NCBI GenBank assembly: GCA_020796225.1
Contig: CM036756.1
Location: 66,337,152-66,401,151, forward strand
Source: Arion vulgaris
Taxonomy: Eukaryota > Mollusca > Gastropoda > Stylommatophora > Arionidae
DNA: 64,000 nucleotides
Reading direction: 5' to 3'
The notes under the pieces: generated by a model
Told to the model about the DNA's origin: nothing
The model's database searches: none
The model's input: only the letters and a program-made list of their open reading frames with translations
Shown: positions 58,201-64,000 of the stretch, piece after piece
How positions within the stretch are numbered: the stretch's first letter is position 1
How the letters are laid out: each line of letters opens with the position of its first letter
Program-made: the position numbers and the translations under genes

Positions 58201-59884
58201 ATATTTTTATAATTTTAGTCATTTGAGTATATGTATGTTTTCATACTAAATTTCATCGATTTTAAAAAGCCTTTGATAGTCTACACAGAATCTCTCTGTG
58301 GAATATTCTGAGATGCTATGGAATACCAGACAAAATAATAAACATTATAAAGAGCCTCTATGATGGTTCACAGTGTGCAGTTCGCACTGATGGTGGACAC
58401 AGCGACTGGTTTATGGTTGAAACCGGAGTAAAGCAAGGCTGTATTCTATCTCCGCTATTGTTTGGAGTGGCCATTGACTGGGTGATGCGAAAATGTTTCA
58501 GGGCAAAACTGGCATCGATTGGGTAGAAAATAGTCAACTAGAAGATTTGGATTTTGCAGATGATATTGCCTTGTTAAGTAGAAACAACCAAGATATGCAA
58601 AGAAAAACAGACAACTTGTCATCTATAGCATCAAAAGTTGGACTGCAGATAAGCTATGAAAAACAAATATAATGAAGACACCTATGGCAAGTAATGCAGA
58701 TATCACACTGAAATCTAAAATGATAAAAATAACAGAGCAGTTCACCTATTTGGGTAGCAATTTTGATTGCACAGGAAATGTTAAAAAGAAATTATGATAC
58801 GAATTGGCAAAGCAACATCAGCTTTTAAAAGTCTAAATAAAATATGGAACTGCAAGTTATATAGTATTAAAACTAAATTACGAATTTTCAATTCAAATGT
58901 TGTATCAATCCTAACATATGCCAGCGAGAGTTGGAAAATGACTAAAGATATAGAAAGCAAGTTGAATGCATTTGAAAATAGATGTCTGCGAAAAATAATG
59001 AATATAAAATGGAACGAATTCAGGTGAAGTGATGAAATCAGAGAGATGTCTGGTCAACCACTAGTGACAACTGTTATAAGAAAGAGATGGAGATGTGTTG
59101 GGCACACCTTGAGGAGAAATGATCAAAGAATATCAAAGCAGGCATTGAAGTGGGATGCAAAGGGTTCAAGAAAAAGAGGTCGACCTAAGGAGACCCTGAG
59201 CGAACTTTGCTGAGAGAGGCAGGAAATATCGGTCTCAGTTCTATGGAGGAGATTGAGCGAGTTGCCCAGGATAGAGTGGTATGGAGAAATTACTTGCAGG
59301 CCCTATGTAACGTATAACGGTACGAGAGGAATTATTATTATTATTATGTTTTGCTAGGCTACTGTTTACAGTTGTTTTTTGCACACTTCAGTGAAGCAAA
59401 TCCGTTTTCGGTCAGCATTTTGTTTGGGTTCATTTTCCCTCCTAGAGCCTATATATGTGCCGCCTTTGGCACGAAAGGAACTAACTAACTATTCAGTAAT
59501 TCACTATTCTACTACTTCGCGTCGCTTTAATATTATTCATTGAGCTGAAACAATATCAACATTTATGAATCAAATTACTCGTAATATATTAATAGTTGTA
59601 TTATTTGTATACTTATTGTTAGTTATTTATTGTTATACTTACTAAGTTACTTAAAGCAAACGACACTTCCAGAATTCAGAACAAAAACATTAACAATTAA
59701 TTAAATTAAATTTTTAAACGTCGATGTCAATAAAATACTATTTTAAATAGTAAATAGTACTAAATACGTTGCTATGTATGTTACATTATGGTTAGTTAAA
59801 ATATATGTTATCATTCATTATGTAATACTTACAGCCAATAATTGGCATTTTGTAGCCACCGAACAGTTCAATCATCGTTGCCAT
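43149..59884 (-). CDS. Aldo-keto reductase gene, 8 exons, with a frameshift in exon 4
   Basis: NAD(P)H-dependent carbonyl reductase of the aldo-keto reductase superfamily. Minus-strand exons in order: 59884-59833, 53367-53287, 51973-51866, 49988-49802, 48649-48558, 47429-47319, 45785-45692, 43294-43149. The protein is about 289 residues once one surplus base in exon 4 is allowed for. The catalytic tetrad is visible: Asp and Tyr in FDTASVYRNE, Lys in ITSKL, His in LIHWPG. NADP-binding strings GKVRSLGVSNY, TEYHPHL, QAYSSLG and VLPMSTNP are present. The family is recognised from the order and spacing of these motifs; the physiological substrate cannot be told from the sequence. Convergent with GALC. 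The frameshift makes it either an assembly error or a recently damaged gene. Confidence 0.92.
43800..44063 (+). repeat. ~45-bp minisatellite in the last aldo-keto reductase intron
   Basis: Units of CTGCTGTTGAAAGCTTGTAT, AACAGGATTGTGACTGTGTT, with alternating versions. Further units lie at 44312-44346 and 45330-45370 after two insertions. Confidence 0.9.
44064..44311 (-). mobile_element. SINE A, full length with TSD
   Basis: Between GGTTCTGCTGTT at 44052-44063 and 44312-44323. Inserted into a unit of the 45-bp minisatellite. Confidence 0.95.
44347..45329 (+). mobile_element. LINE-2: second RNase H-bearing LINE, 3' fragment
   Basis: 983 bp flanked by a 13-bp TSD, ATAACAAGATTGG (44334-44346, 45330-45342). 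Encodes the end of an RT (TKAYMRVTVDKRHPLHKNIN) and an RNase H in broken frames: VVVYTYESVHRGEKSSWGFL, SMRMEVEAVTVALHWL, VSDSQSMLHKI, LTWVYCPGHAGVYGNERVDR. Inserted in a minisatellite of the last aldo-keto reductase intron. Related to LINE-1 but clearly a different family. Confidence 0.9.
45692..45785 (-). CDS. Aldo-keto reductase exon 7
   Basis: Acceptor TTTCAG, donor GTAAGT. Encodes VLSDPVVLAIAQETKKSKAQ then VLLRWAVQQNI and one base. Matches the I-A---K-S-AQV-LRW--Q pattern of the family. Confidence 0.95.
45940..46292 (+). mobile_element. LINE-4 3' fragment
   Basis: Open 45996-46304: [60 protein letters not shown]. Same end (AAATGGTGGAAGA). A 6-bp CGCCGG/TAT repeat has doubled the codons at MPWYRRYRL. 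Confidence 0.88.
46324..46600 (+). mobile_element. SINE E
   Basis: Head GAGCTGTGGTAGTACAGAGG TTAGTG and CCCCAGGTTCGAAATC (B box). Body ATGTTGGGAAGTGAAGACAT, GTGTTGATCATATCTTACAT. Confidence 0.85.
46575..46735 (-). mobile_element. SINE G
   Basis: Plus strand CACCCGCTACAAATTCAGGC, AACTGATTTTTGCATGA, TTTAGGCGAGCCTTGCTCCA, ACTTCACAGGC. Confidence 0.7.
46853..47060 (+). mobile_element. SINE B
   Basis: GTTGCCGGGGCCATCAATGG, TGTAAGAGGCGACTGAGGTA, AAATGTCGCAGAAATCGGAA. 3' end rearranged. Confidence 0.82.
47055..47270 (-). mobile_element. LINE C-terminal fragment, old
   Basis: Minus strand reads MKWFGHLIRMQPKSTVYSLL, KEGGGRPQKDG*MA. It has the KWFGH--RM...GRP-K-W signature of the LINE C-terminal region. 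Family uncertain. Confidence 0.65.
47319..47429 (-). CDS. Aldo-keto reductase exon 6
   Basis: Acceptor TATATAG, donor GTAGTA. It has 37 codons: TEYHPHLVQISVKKACEEHG, IHLQAYSSLGTSGADNK. E-HP-L and AYS-LG are family signatures. Confidence 0.95.
47690..47938 (-). mobile_element. SINE E
   Basis: Minus strand: AGAGCGCAGTGATAGTGTGG TTAGTA, ATGGTCCGGGTTCAATTTC, GAAAGTAAAGACGGCCGACA, TGATGTTGACCACATCACC. Confidence 0.85.
48170..48535 (+). mobile_element. SINE H
   Basis: GGTTTTCTGGGTGGCAAAGA, CATGTCGTAAAGGCGATTAA (core shared with SINEs A and B), AAACCCAAACTGCTCATGAA, GAAAGCAAAGCTCAAAGACA. Ends in AGATAATGAT. Confidence 0.78.
48558..48649 (-). CDS. Aldo-keto reductase exon 5
   Basis: Acceptor TTATAG, donor GTAAAT. 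Encodes GKVRSLGVSNYLPSHIAELI then SYCHVRPVVLQ, the cofactor-site strand and the helix after it. Confidence 0.94.
49171..49409. mobile_element. Inverted-repeat hairpin made of two Penelope terminal segments
   Basis: Arms of 110 bp (49171-49280 and 49300-49409) around a 19-bp spacer are near-perfect inverted repeats. Each arm equals the Penelope end at 60975-61080 (AACAAAGTACTGTAGTTTTA, ACAGCAACGTTTCAACCAAA). GAGAGTGTACACA-like sequence occurs on both outer sides (about 49122 and 49408), suggesting a target duplication of the whole unit. Confidence 0.88.
49802..49988 (-). CDS. Aldo-keto reductase exon 4 (catalytic His), frameshifted
   Basis: Acceptor CCTCAG, donor GTAACT. Begins APYEQGKGNALSACLGSLQR then LDYLDLYLIHWPG-type sequence (here CDYLDLYLIHWPGSSKLQPGD), then must shift frame to read LNKTISQESWLELEEAHKQ. 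The second frame is the one that joins exon 5 in phase. The exon is 187 nt; 186 (or 189) would keep the frame, so one base has been gained or two lost near 49858-49864. Confidence 0.9.
50100..50235 (+). mobile_element. Family X 5' fragment
   Basis: TCAAGTGGTGACCCTGCTAA, CAGATTGCA and GGCTAAGGGAGTAGAGG match the start of family X at 56450-56520. Diverged. Confidence 0.55.
50870..51275 (+). mobile_element. RNase H LINE fragment (fourth family)
   Basis: Relic of the last RNase H motif: YTPGHAGVQGNEHADFLANN, then MDRADAINAVHSHLCDMGES and LERVRELRVKFGHAR. Ends GAATGCCCAATGTGTTATGA..CATAACATCCCA, the same end as 17330-17425. Frameshifted at both sides. Confidence 0.8.
51513..51779. mobile_element. 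MITE with 18-bp inverted repeats and TA target
   Basis: 267 bp with perfect ends CAGGGTGTTCAAGATAAA (51513-51530) and its inverse (51762-51779), flanked by TA at 51511-51512 and 51780-51781. Fits the IS630/Tc1-mariner group by TA target. No transposase. An open frame on minus (51998-51591) runs from aldo-keto reductase exon 3 into it. Confidence 0.88.
51866..51973 (-). CDS. Aldo-keto reductase exon 3 (catalytic Asp, Tyr, Lys)
   Basis: Acceptor CTCGCAG, donor GTATTT. Encodes DTASVYRNEQDIGKILKELL then PKYGLQRKDIFITSKL. Holds three of the four catalytic residues (Asp of DTA, Tyr of VYRNE, Lys of TSK). A TA-target MITE lies 85 bp downstream. Confidence 0.95.
52460..52722 (-). mobile_element. SINE E
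   Basis: Minus strand: TGAGAGCGTAGTGGTTAGTG, ATGGTCCCAGGATCAAATTC, GTAAAAGCACCAACACGATG, TTTCCCAATATGCCTCA. Confidence 0.83.
52748..53226 (+). mobile_element. SINE D, split by SINE A
   Basis: Head CTCTATGGCAAAGTGGTTAA with GTGGGTTTAAATCGGACC. Body continues after the SINE A with TTGCTGGAGCTACAGAGTTT and ATGAAGTCAATCCTTCACCA. Confidence 0.9.
52862..53105 (+). mobile_element. SINE A, full length, inside a SINE D
   Basis: Between GTTGCTGGAGC at 52851-52861 and 53106-53116. The TSD sequence belongs to the SINE D consensus, so the nesting order is clear. Confidence 0.95.
53287..53367 (-). CDS. Aldo-keto reductase exon 2
   Basis: Acceptor TTTCAG, donor GTAACA. Encodes FGTYKMQGYDLLKTAIDAAL then KSGYRSF and one base of Asp. 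This is the G-GTY...A-DAAL--GYR-FD signature region. Confidence 0.93.
53520..53755 (-). mobile_element. SINE B, full length with TSD
   Basis: 236 bp between ATGATGTATATT at 53508-53519 and 53756-53767. Minus head GCCCGTGTGGTGCCGGGGCC parallels SINE A's head. GAAGAAGAA tail. Confidence 0.95.
54060..55160 (+). mobile_element. LINE-3 copy with endonuclease and RT end, internal deletion
   Basis: 5' part carries endonuclease pieces: GVADTRTKGTGCQQIHNNYI, YVLGDFNAKPGHNRTGV, ENGVRLLEFCNQHDLFITST, FFKHKEVHTYTWYRW, NQRSQIDFILARTKEKRLGQ. Directly after this comes the RT C-terminus [51 protein letters not shown] and a 3' end GCTGTGAGGCAAA.. AGAGAAAGAAAG. The RT catalytic core is missing, so a few kb were deleted. 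Confidence 0.85.
55095..55274 (+). repeat. 90-bp tandem duplication of the LINE-3 3' end
   Basis: The block starting TTCTTACCCTGAAGCTGTGA is repeated with a period of 90 bp (ACCCTGAAGC at 55101 and 55191), each ending in CCAGGTGTCTCC. Practically identical, hence recent. Confidence 0.85.
55431..55565 (+). repeat. Paralogous repeat corresponding to the empty LINE-5 site
   Basis: TATATTTTTATAATTTTAGT, CATTTGAGTATATG, ACTGTTTACAG, GCACACTTCAG, TTTGGGTTCATTTTCCC. The same sequence flanks LINE-5 at 58190-58241 and 59345-59440, so this is an uninterrupted version. The nature of the repeat is unknown. Confidence 0.85.
55530..56165 (+). pseudogene. Diverged LINE-1-like RNase H fragment
   Basis: Open parts at 55548-55838 (DDVIIYKDGVSDSTHAELIF, EDSGGFAITTNSLTIEISAV) and 55846-56142 (MSMHRKIETGWT, FVLGQTGVRGNER, DDILNFLTERGHVND). 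Same family as 1425-2220. Two frames and damaged motifs show it is dead. Confidence 0.85.
56368..57650 (+). mobile_element. Long repeat family X, copy 2
   Basis: About 1.03 kb without the nested SINE A. Begins near GGTCAAAGGCGC, has GTGGTGACCCTGAAATCAGA, GCTAAGCGGGAGGGATCG, CACATAGGGCGAAACTC, CTGCTGCCTTGCAGGTTGGC, and ends GGCTGTTTATATATCACAAT, AACGATCG. Antisense open frames (57011-56472) have no recognisable domain. Lacks the 18S/ETS head seen at copy 1. Confidence 0.8.
57311..57561 (-). mobile_element. SINE A, full length, inside family X copy 2
   Basis: 251 bp between CCAAATGGTACT at 57299-57310 and 57562-57573. Tail CTTCTTCTTC on plus. Confidence 0.95.
57880..58145 (+). mobile_element. 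LINE C-terminal fragment, old
   Basis: RKRRWKYLDHVLRSDKKRLN then NRKHGRPKTTLQRTILQESN: RRWKWLGH-LR-----GRPK-TWRRT-type LINE end with stops. Confidence 0.65.
58242..59344 (+). mobile_element. LINE-5, 5'-truncated copy with reverse-transcriptase remnants
   Basis: Reads FIDFKKAFDSLHRISLWNIL, then ETGVKQGCILSPLLFGVAID, then after a frameshift DFADDIALLSRNNQDM: the FxxDFxKAFD, VxQGCxLSPLLF and F(A)DD motifs of non-LTR reverse transcriptase. Next come ILTYASESWKMTK and RGRPKETL-type C-terminal sequence. Ends in an (ATT)n tail. Flanked by TATGTTTT at 58234-58241 and 59345-59352. Frameshifts and stops show it is dead. Confidence 0.9.
58794..59027 (+). pseudogene. Open remnant of LINE-5 reverse-transcriptase thumb
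   Basis: 77-residue open stretch inside LINE-5: IRIGKATSAFKSLNKIWNC, KTKLRIFNSNVVSILTYASE, SWKMTKDIESKLNAFENRCL, RKIMNIKW. Typical of the region after the YADD domain of LINE reverse transcriptases. Part of a broken ORF. Confidence 0.85.
59833..59884 (-). CDS. Aldo-keto reductase exon 1 with start codon
   Basis: ATG in the context AAAACATGGC, then MATMIELFGGYKMPIIG and one base before donor GTAAGT. K-MP-I-G is the usual N-terminal beta-strand of the family. No signal peptide, so the enzyme is expected in the cytosol. Confidence 0.9.
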
Positions 59885-60513
59885 GTTTTGGAACAGCTTG
59901 TACTAGGTTGAGAAATAAAATGAAGCAGTGAGTTAGAGTATGAAACAGGATCTAGGATTTATATAAAGCGAAAGAGGAAGTAGGATGTGAATTTCTCATC
60001 ATGACTGGGCAAAATTTCCCAGCCATAGAAGGTTCTAAAAATCGGATCTGTTCACCCCAACGTTAGGTTAATGTTACCTCACTTGTTTTCCCAATCAAAT
60101 TTAACTGCATTTTAATTAATACAATATGTTAATTAAATGAAACTTATTAAAACTTGCGGAATTGCTCATCTAGGGAAAGGGGAGGCTGGTCCGCCGCGCA
60201 AACAATTACGCAGGTTTGTTTTGTTTGTTTAGTAGGGATTAAAGCCTCTTTAAGCCGAGGCACGCCACTTTCAACCTGAGGCGAACCTTTTATTGGTTAT
60301 ATCAGAGCGTGTAGGCCAATAAACACGAAAAATAAGAATTATCTCCTTTCGGAGAATCCAAGTATTATTAAGTTAATTACGCAGGTAATTTTTGTCGAGG
60401 GTGGCGTTCTTTTGCCTTGCGGCAAACAATTTCGCGGGAAGGGGTGTGTAATTAATGCCAGCGTGTGTTGTGTTTTACGTAGGCTATCATGTCTCTCCAA
60501 AACTCCCATGTAA

Positions 60514-60840
60514 TTTTCCCTTATTCGTTTAATTGTACTCCCTTTATTGGTTTAATTATACTCACTGTATTTGTTTAATTATACTCCCTTTATTCGTTTA
60601 ATTATACTCACTGTATTTGTTTAATTATACTCCCTTTATTTGTTTTATTATACGCCCTTTATTGGTTTAATTATACTCCCTTTATTTGTTTTATTATACG
60701 CCCTTTATTGGTTTAATTATACTCCCTTTATTGGTTTAATTTACTCCCTTTATTGATTTAATTATATCCCCATTATACGTTTAATTATATCACGCATTAT
60801 AGGTTTAATTAGATCACCTATTATAGGTTTCATTATACCA
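60514..60840 (+). repeat. ~24-bp AT-rich minisatellite
   Basis: About 13 units of CCCTTTATTGGTTTAATTAT(ACT), decaying to the right. Upstream of the aldo-keto reductase start. Confidence 0.92.
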
Positions 60841-60960
60841 TGGAATTTTCAGCATTCTTCTGTTAAACCACATCTCTGTGGCTTCCAATGATCTTATTGA
60901 TTGTTTGTTCATTGTCCAAGATTCGCTGCCATACATGAGTATTGGTTCAATCATGTTATA

Positions 60961-61640
60961 GGGTTATCACTGGCGAAGCACGTAATAACAAACTACTGTA
61001 GTTTTACAAAATTCAAAAACAATGACAATACACAGCAACGTTTCTACCAAAAAGCCTTTATAAAGCAAACGATACAACAGGAGGGACGAATTTCACAGCA
61101 CGCTACATGTACACTATACTACTACAGAGATATATTTCAACGGGCATAAAATTAAAATATGTAACTAAAAACGAATAACGAAATAAATGCAGAACAACTA
61201 GAAGTGGAAAAAGATTAAAATAAAGTAAATATATAACTTATATACATTTAACAAATACACATATAGAATATGGAGCATGAGAAGAGAAAGTACTAAGCAG
61301 CGTAGGAATGTAGAGCGTTGAGTCCATGAGGTCGCAAGATACCATATAACGAAATAAAACGATTCTCCAGAGCAAATCTACTACGCATCAGAGGAACATG
61401 ATCCGACGGCCGTGAGCTGGACGTCACGAGCTCCCAAATGGTCAGTTCCAATGAAATAAGTGGCTACACGGGTCATAGAGCATTGGCGTATATCGCGCAA
61501 GTGTTTGCCGAAATTGCCGAAAAGCATTTTGCCTGTTTCGCCGACATATGCCTTGTCACACCGCTTGCAAGTGATGGTGTAGATTATATTGCGGGACTCG
61601 TATGTGAAAGCATAAACTGGGGTCATGTCACTGGGTGCAT
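60961..61640 (-). mobile_element. Penelope-like element 3' end with GIY-YIG domain
   Basis: Minus strand 61626-61381: NIIYTITCKRCDKAYVGETG, KMLFGNFGKHLRDIRQ, TYFIGTDHLGARDVQL. It has NIIY-I-C--C---YVGETG and the (F)--H--DI motifs of the Penelope GIY-YIG endonuclease. After a stop comes an AT-rich 3' UTR ending TTTGGTAGAAACGTTGCTGT, ATTGTCATTGTTTTTG, the Penelope terminal region shared with the hairpin at 49171-49409. Confidence 0.88.
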
Positions 61641-61814
61641 GTCAGTGATGATGAAATTATCGCTGGTGGGGGGTGGAGTGGAGAGAAAACCGGACCGATG
61701 GAGGTGCTTTCAAGCTCAATGTTGCCAGGACATCGCCCTCCGGACAGGCACATGACTTGAGAACTCTCGCCTGCCTTATCGACATTTTAATCTGTTTGCA
61801 TACAGCTGGTCGAA

Positions 61815-62850
61815 GGAGTTCTTCTTCTTCCTCTTCTTCACCTTTCAACTCCCAACGGAGTACAGGCCTTCAACAAACTTCTTCCAGTTCTTTCTCTCCC
61901 CTGTCATCCCTTTCAATTCTTTCCATGTTTTAACTATCCTTTTAATATCAGCCTCCAGATCTCTTCTCCAGGGCTGTCTAGGCGGCCTTCCCCTACTCCT
62001 CTTACCCTGCGGGTTCCAAAACAGTGCATAACTTGCAATGCTTCCGGTCGGTCTTCTCAATGTATGTCCTATCCATCGTCAGTATCTCTTCCTTAGCTCT
62101 TTCTCCACTGGTATCTGCTTAGTTCTTTCTCTGAGTTCCTCGCTCGTAATCTTATCCTACCATCTCAGTCCCTCTTTTATACGTAAACATTCACATGTGA
62201 AGGTCTGTAGTTTTCTGGTGGTTTCTTTTGATGTCTTCCATGTTTCCGAACCATAGAACAGCACTGACTTCACATTTGATTGAAAGATTCTCAGCTTTGT
62301 GTGTTTGTTTTGATCTCCTTTGACTTCCATATCTTCATCATCATCATCATGTAGCTTGTTCCTTCCGGAACTTGGCTCCCACGACAGCAGTCCTGAAAAA
62401 CTCTCTGTTCTGTGCAAGTTGGCCGGCGTCAGCAGCAGTTATTCTCAGATCTTCAATGACATCCTGCACCCATCGTTCTCTCGTTCTTCATCCAGGCACC
62501 ATTCCTTCCAAAATTAATTTCTCTAGGCACTCACGTCGTTTGATGTGTCTGAAATATTTAATTTCCCTTGTTTTTTATGCTATGGCTGCTTTGTAATAGC
62601 CAACTCTCTTTAATATCAAGCTGTTGCAGAACATTAGCGTTTGCTCTTTTCTCTGTCCCTATCTTAATGCAAATAAAGTTTCCTAGCTTTTGCATTCTTA
62701 TCTTGACATCCGTGTTTGTTCCTCCTTCTGTGTCTATGTTGCTACCAAGGTATGTTTATGATTCTATATCCTGTAGAGCTGTTTCCTCCTGCACAATCTG
62801 GTTTATATTTACTGCATTTATTCTCATGATCTTGGTCTTTTCCTTTATTG
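61815..62850 (-). mobile_element. LINE-6-like copy, split by another LINE 3' end
   Basis: Minus strand from the right: INAVNINQIVQEETALQDIE, YLGSNIDTEGGTNTDVKIRM (RT motif E and beyond), gap, then KIWKSKEIKTNTQS, LRIFQSNVKSVLFYGSETWK, TSKETTRKLQTF, GKRSRGRPPRQPWRRDLEAD, and W-KFVEGLYSVGS before (GAAGAA)n. A foreign LINE end occupies about 62345-62640. Confidence 0.82.
62345..62640 (-). mobile_element. LINE 3' end nested in the LINE-6-like copy
   Basis: Minus strand reads REINFGRNGAWMKNERTMGA GC then RSENNCC, FQDCCRGSQVPEGTS: matches the REFFRTAVVGA-type end of another LINE. Ends in an (ATG)n run (CATCATCATCATCATG on plus). Exact borders not certain. Confidence 0.7.
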
Positions 62851-62899
62851 ATAAATCAAACGTTAAAACATATTTTGAATATACCTTCAAAATTTAGTT

Positions 62900-64000
62900 T
62901 TTGATCAATGAAAATGTATTGTACGCAAACTGCAGAATACCGGATCTCCGAGGAAAACAACAGTTGCGGTTCCGTGCTTGTTTTTATGCTAATAAATTTG
63001 AATTCTGTTCTTGGGGTAAAAATTATTAGTTCTTGCAGTAGCAAGAACAAGTAGATCTATTTTGAAAATGTTTAAACTTCTAAAAAGTATTTAATTGCAA
63101 ATGACAGTTTTTGTTACGATTTGAAACATATAGTTGAATCAGGATGAAGTAATTATCAAATCTTCTTGTCGTTCATTTGACTGATTTGTTGTGACCAATG
63201 TACCAGTTCAGACTTGCAATTTGTAAGTCGTACCTGCAGTTCTTCTATCAACTGACAAACTCATATATTGCATTTGTCTGCAGCCTTTTATGCATTATGA
63301 TATTTAAGCAGTGCAGTTTCTTCCTTTTTTGTAGTACGCACTATTATCATTAATGCTTCAGTATTTTATATAAATATTTACTGTTTCAAAATACTCTGCT
63401 GTCGACAGATTGAGTCAGTTATTGAGTTAATGAATTATGATTATTATCCCAAGTCAGATCTTCATTGGTTTTATGCTGAATTGTTTTTCATGTGTTCAGT
63501 GCGTTTCGTTTCAGCTATCATTTACATCAGGTAGTTAACATCAGATGACGAAGAGTGTGTATGAATATTTGCAGTTACTCCCTAGTTATATGCTCAGTAT
63601 GCTATACCTTGCAGAGGTACTTTCTCTGACTTGTCACACTTGATGGCAACAATTCTTTAATCTCCGAATCATACAAGATTCCCTACGTGGTCAACTTGTC
63701 TTTTTTTGTTTCCAAGTATATGATGGAGTGCTGTAAAAGCAATACAGAAAGACTACATTTCTAAAATAAAGTGCAATAAAATCTTGTGCAGAATATCAGT
63801 AGACAATCTGGATTCTTCGCAACATTTATAAGTGTACATAATTATGGAACACAGAGATATAAAATACATAGACTGTGAAAGAACTGAGAAATAACAGGGA
63901 AAGGAGAAGAATACAAAACAAATATGTCATAATGAGAAATGAAAGTGAGATATAAAGTGTATCCAGCAAAGTTATAAATAGTGTGTCTACTGGTCTGCAA
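62900..64000. other. Intergenic, nothing recognised
   Basis: AT-rich. No exon-like, repeat or RNA gene signal noticed. Confidence 0.55.

Noticed and set aside
61657..61848. Minus-strand open frame before the GIY-YIG domain as part of the Penelope ORF
   Set aside because: No recognisable RT motif; it runs into the (GAA)n tail of the neighbouring LINE.

Overview
This is animal genomic DNA, most likely from a mollusc. It has split genes with GT/AG introns, no operons, and is dominated by retroelement debris. The mollusc call is an inference from the 18S rRNA 5' fragment (4339-4455, minus), which reads AAATCAGTCGAGGTTC where many other animals have a different base string, and from the overall SINE/LINE/Penelope repertoire. 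Another lophotrochozoan is possible.

Only two genes are supported. (1) A galactocerebrosidase (GALC; lysosomal galactosylceramidase) gene runs on the plus strand from before the window to 33392. Eighteen exons between 215 and 33392 join without a phase conflict into 656 residues plus a stop, lacking only the first exon(s). Both catalytic glutamates are present. (2) An aldo-keto reductase gene runs on the minus strand with eight exons from the ATG at 59884 to the stop at 43149. It has the full Asp/Tyr/Lys/His tetrad, but exon 4 carries an apparent one-base frameshift. The two genes are convergent and about 9.8 kb apart.

Everything else is introns or intergenic DNA filled with mobile elements. 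These include several LINE families (two with RNase H domains, others recognised by the C-terminal end of the reverse transcriptase ORF or an endonuclease fragment), a Penelope-like element with a GIY-YIG domain, and at least seven SINE families. Three of the SINE families share the core CATGTCGTAAGAGGCGACT. There are also a piggyBac-like MITE, a TA-target MITE and several minisatellites. Many insertions still show exact target-site duplications (TSDs), so their boundaries can be placed to the base.

Two structures stand out. The first is a 4.65-kb array at 21593-26246: 31 nearly identical 150-bp units, each a 50-codon slice of a LINE reverse-transcriptase ORF, amplified in tandem inside a GALC intron. 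The second is a nested insertion at 3045-4980: a pre-rRNA 5' end (putative 5' ETS plus the first ~117 nt of 18S) fused to a 1.2-kb repeat of a little-known long family with a SINE-like (GAA)n tail, sitting inside a LINE fragment, with TSDs for both the inner and the outer event.

Layout: 1-33.5 kb GALC; 33.5-43.1 kb intergenic LINE/SINE debris; 43.1-59.9 kb aldo-keto reductase; 60-64 kb upstream DNA with a minisatellite, a Penelope 3' end and LINE fragments. Family letters and numbers used below are local labels, not database names.
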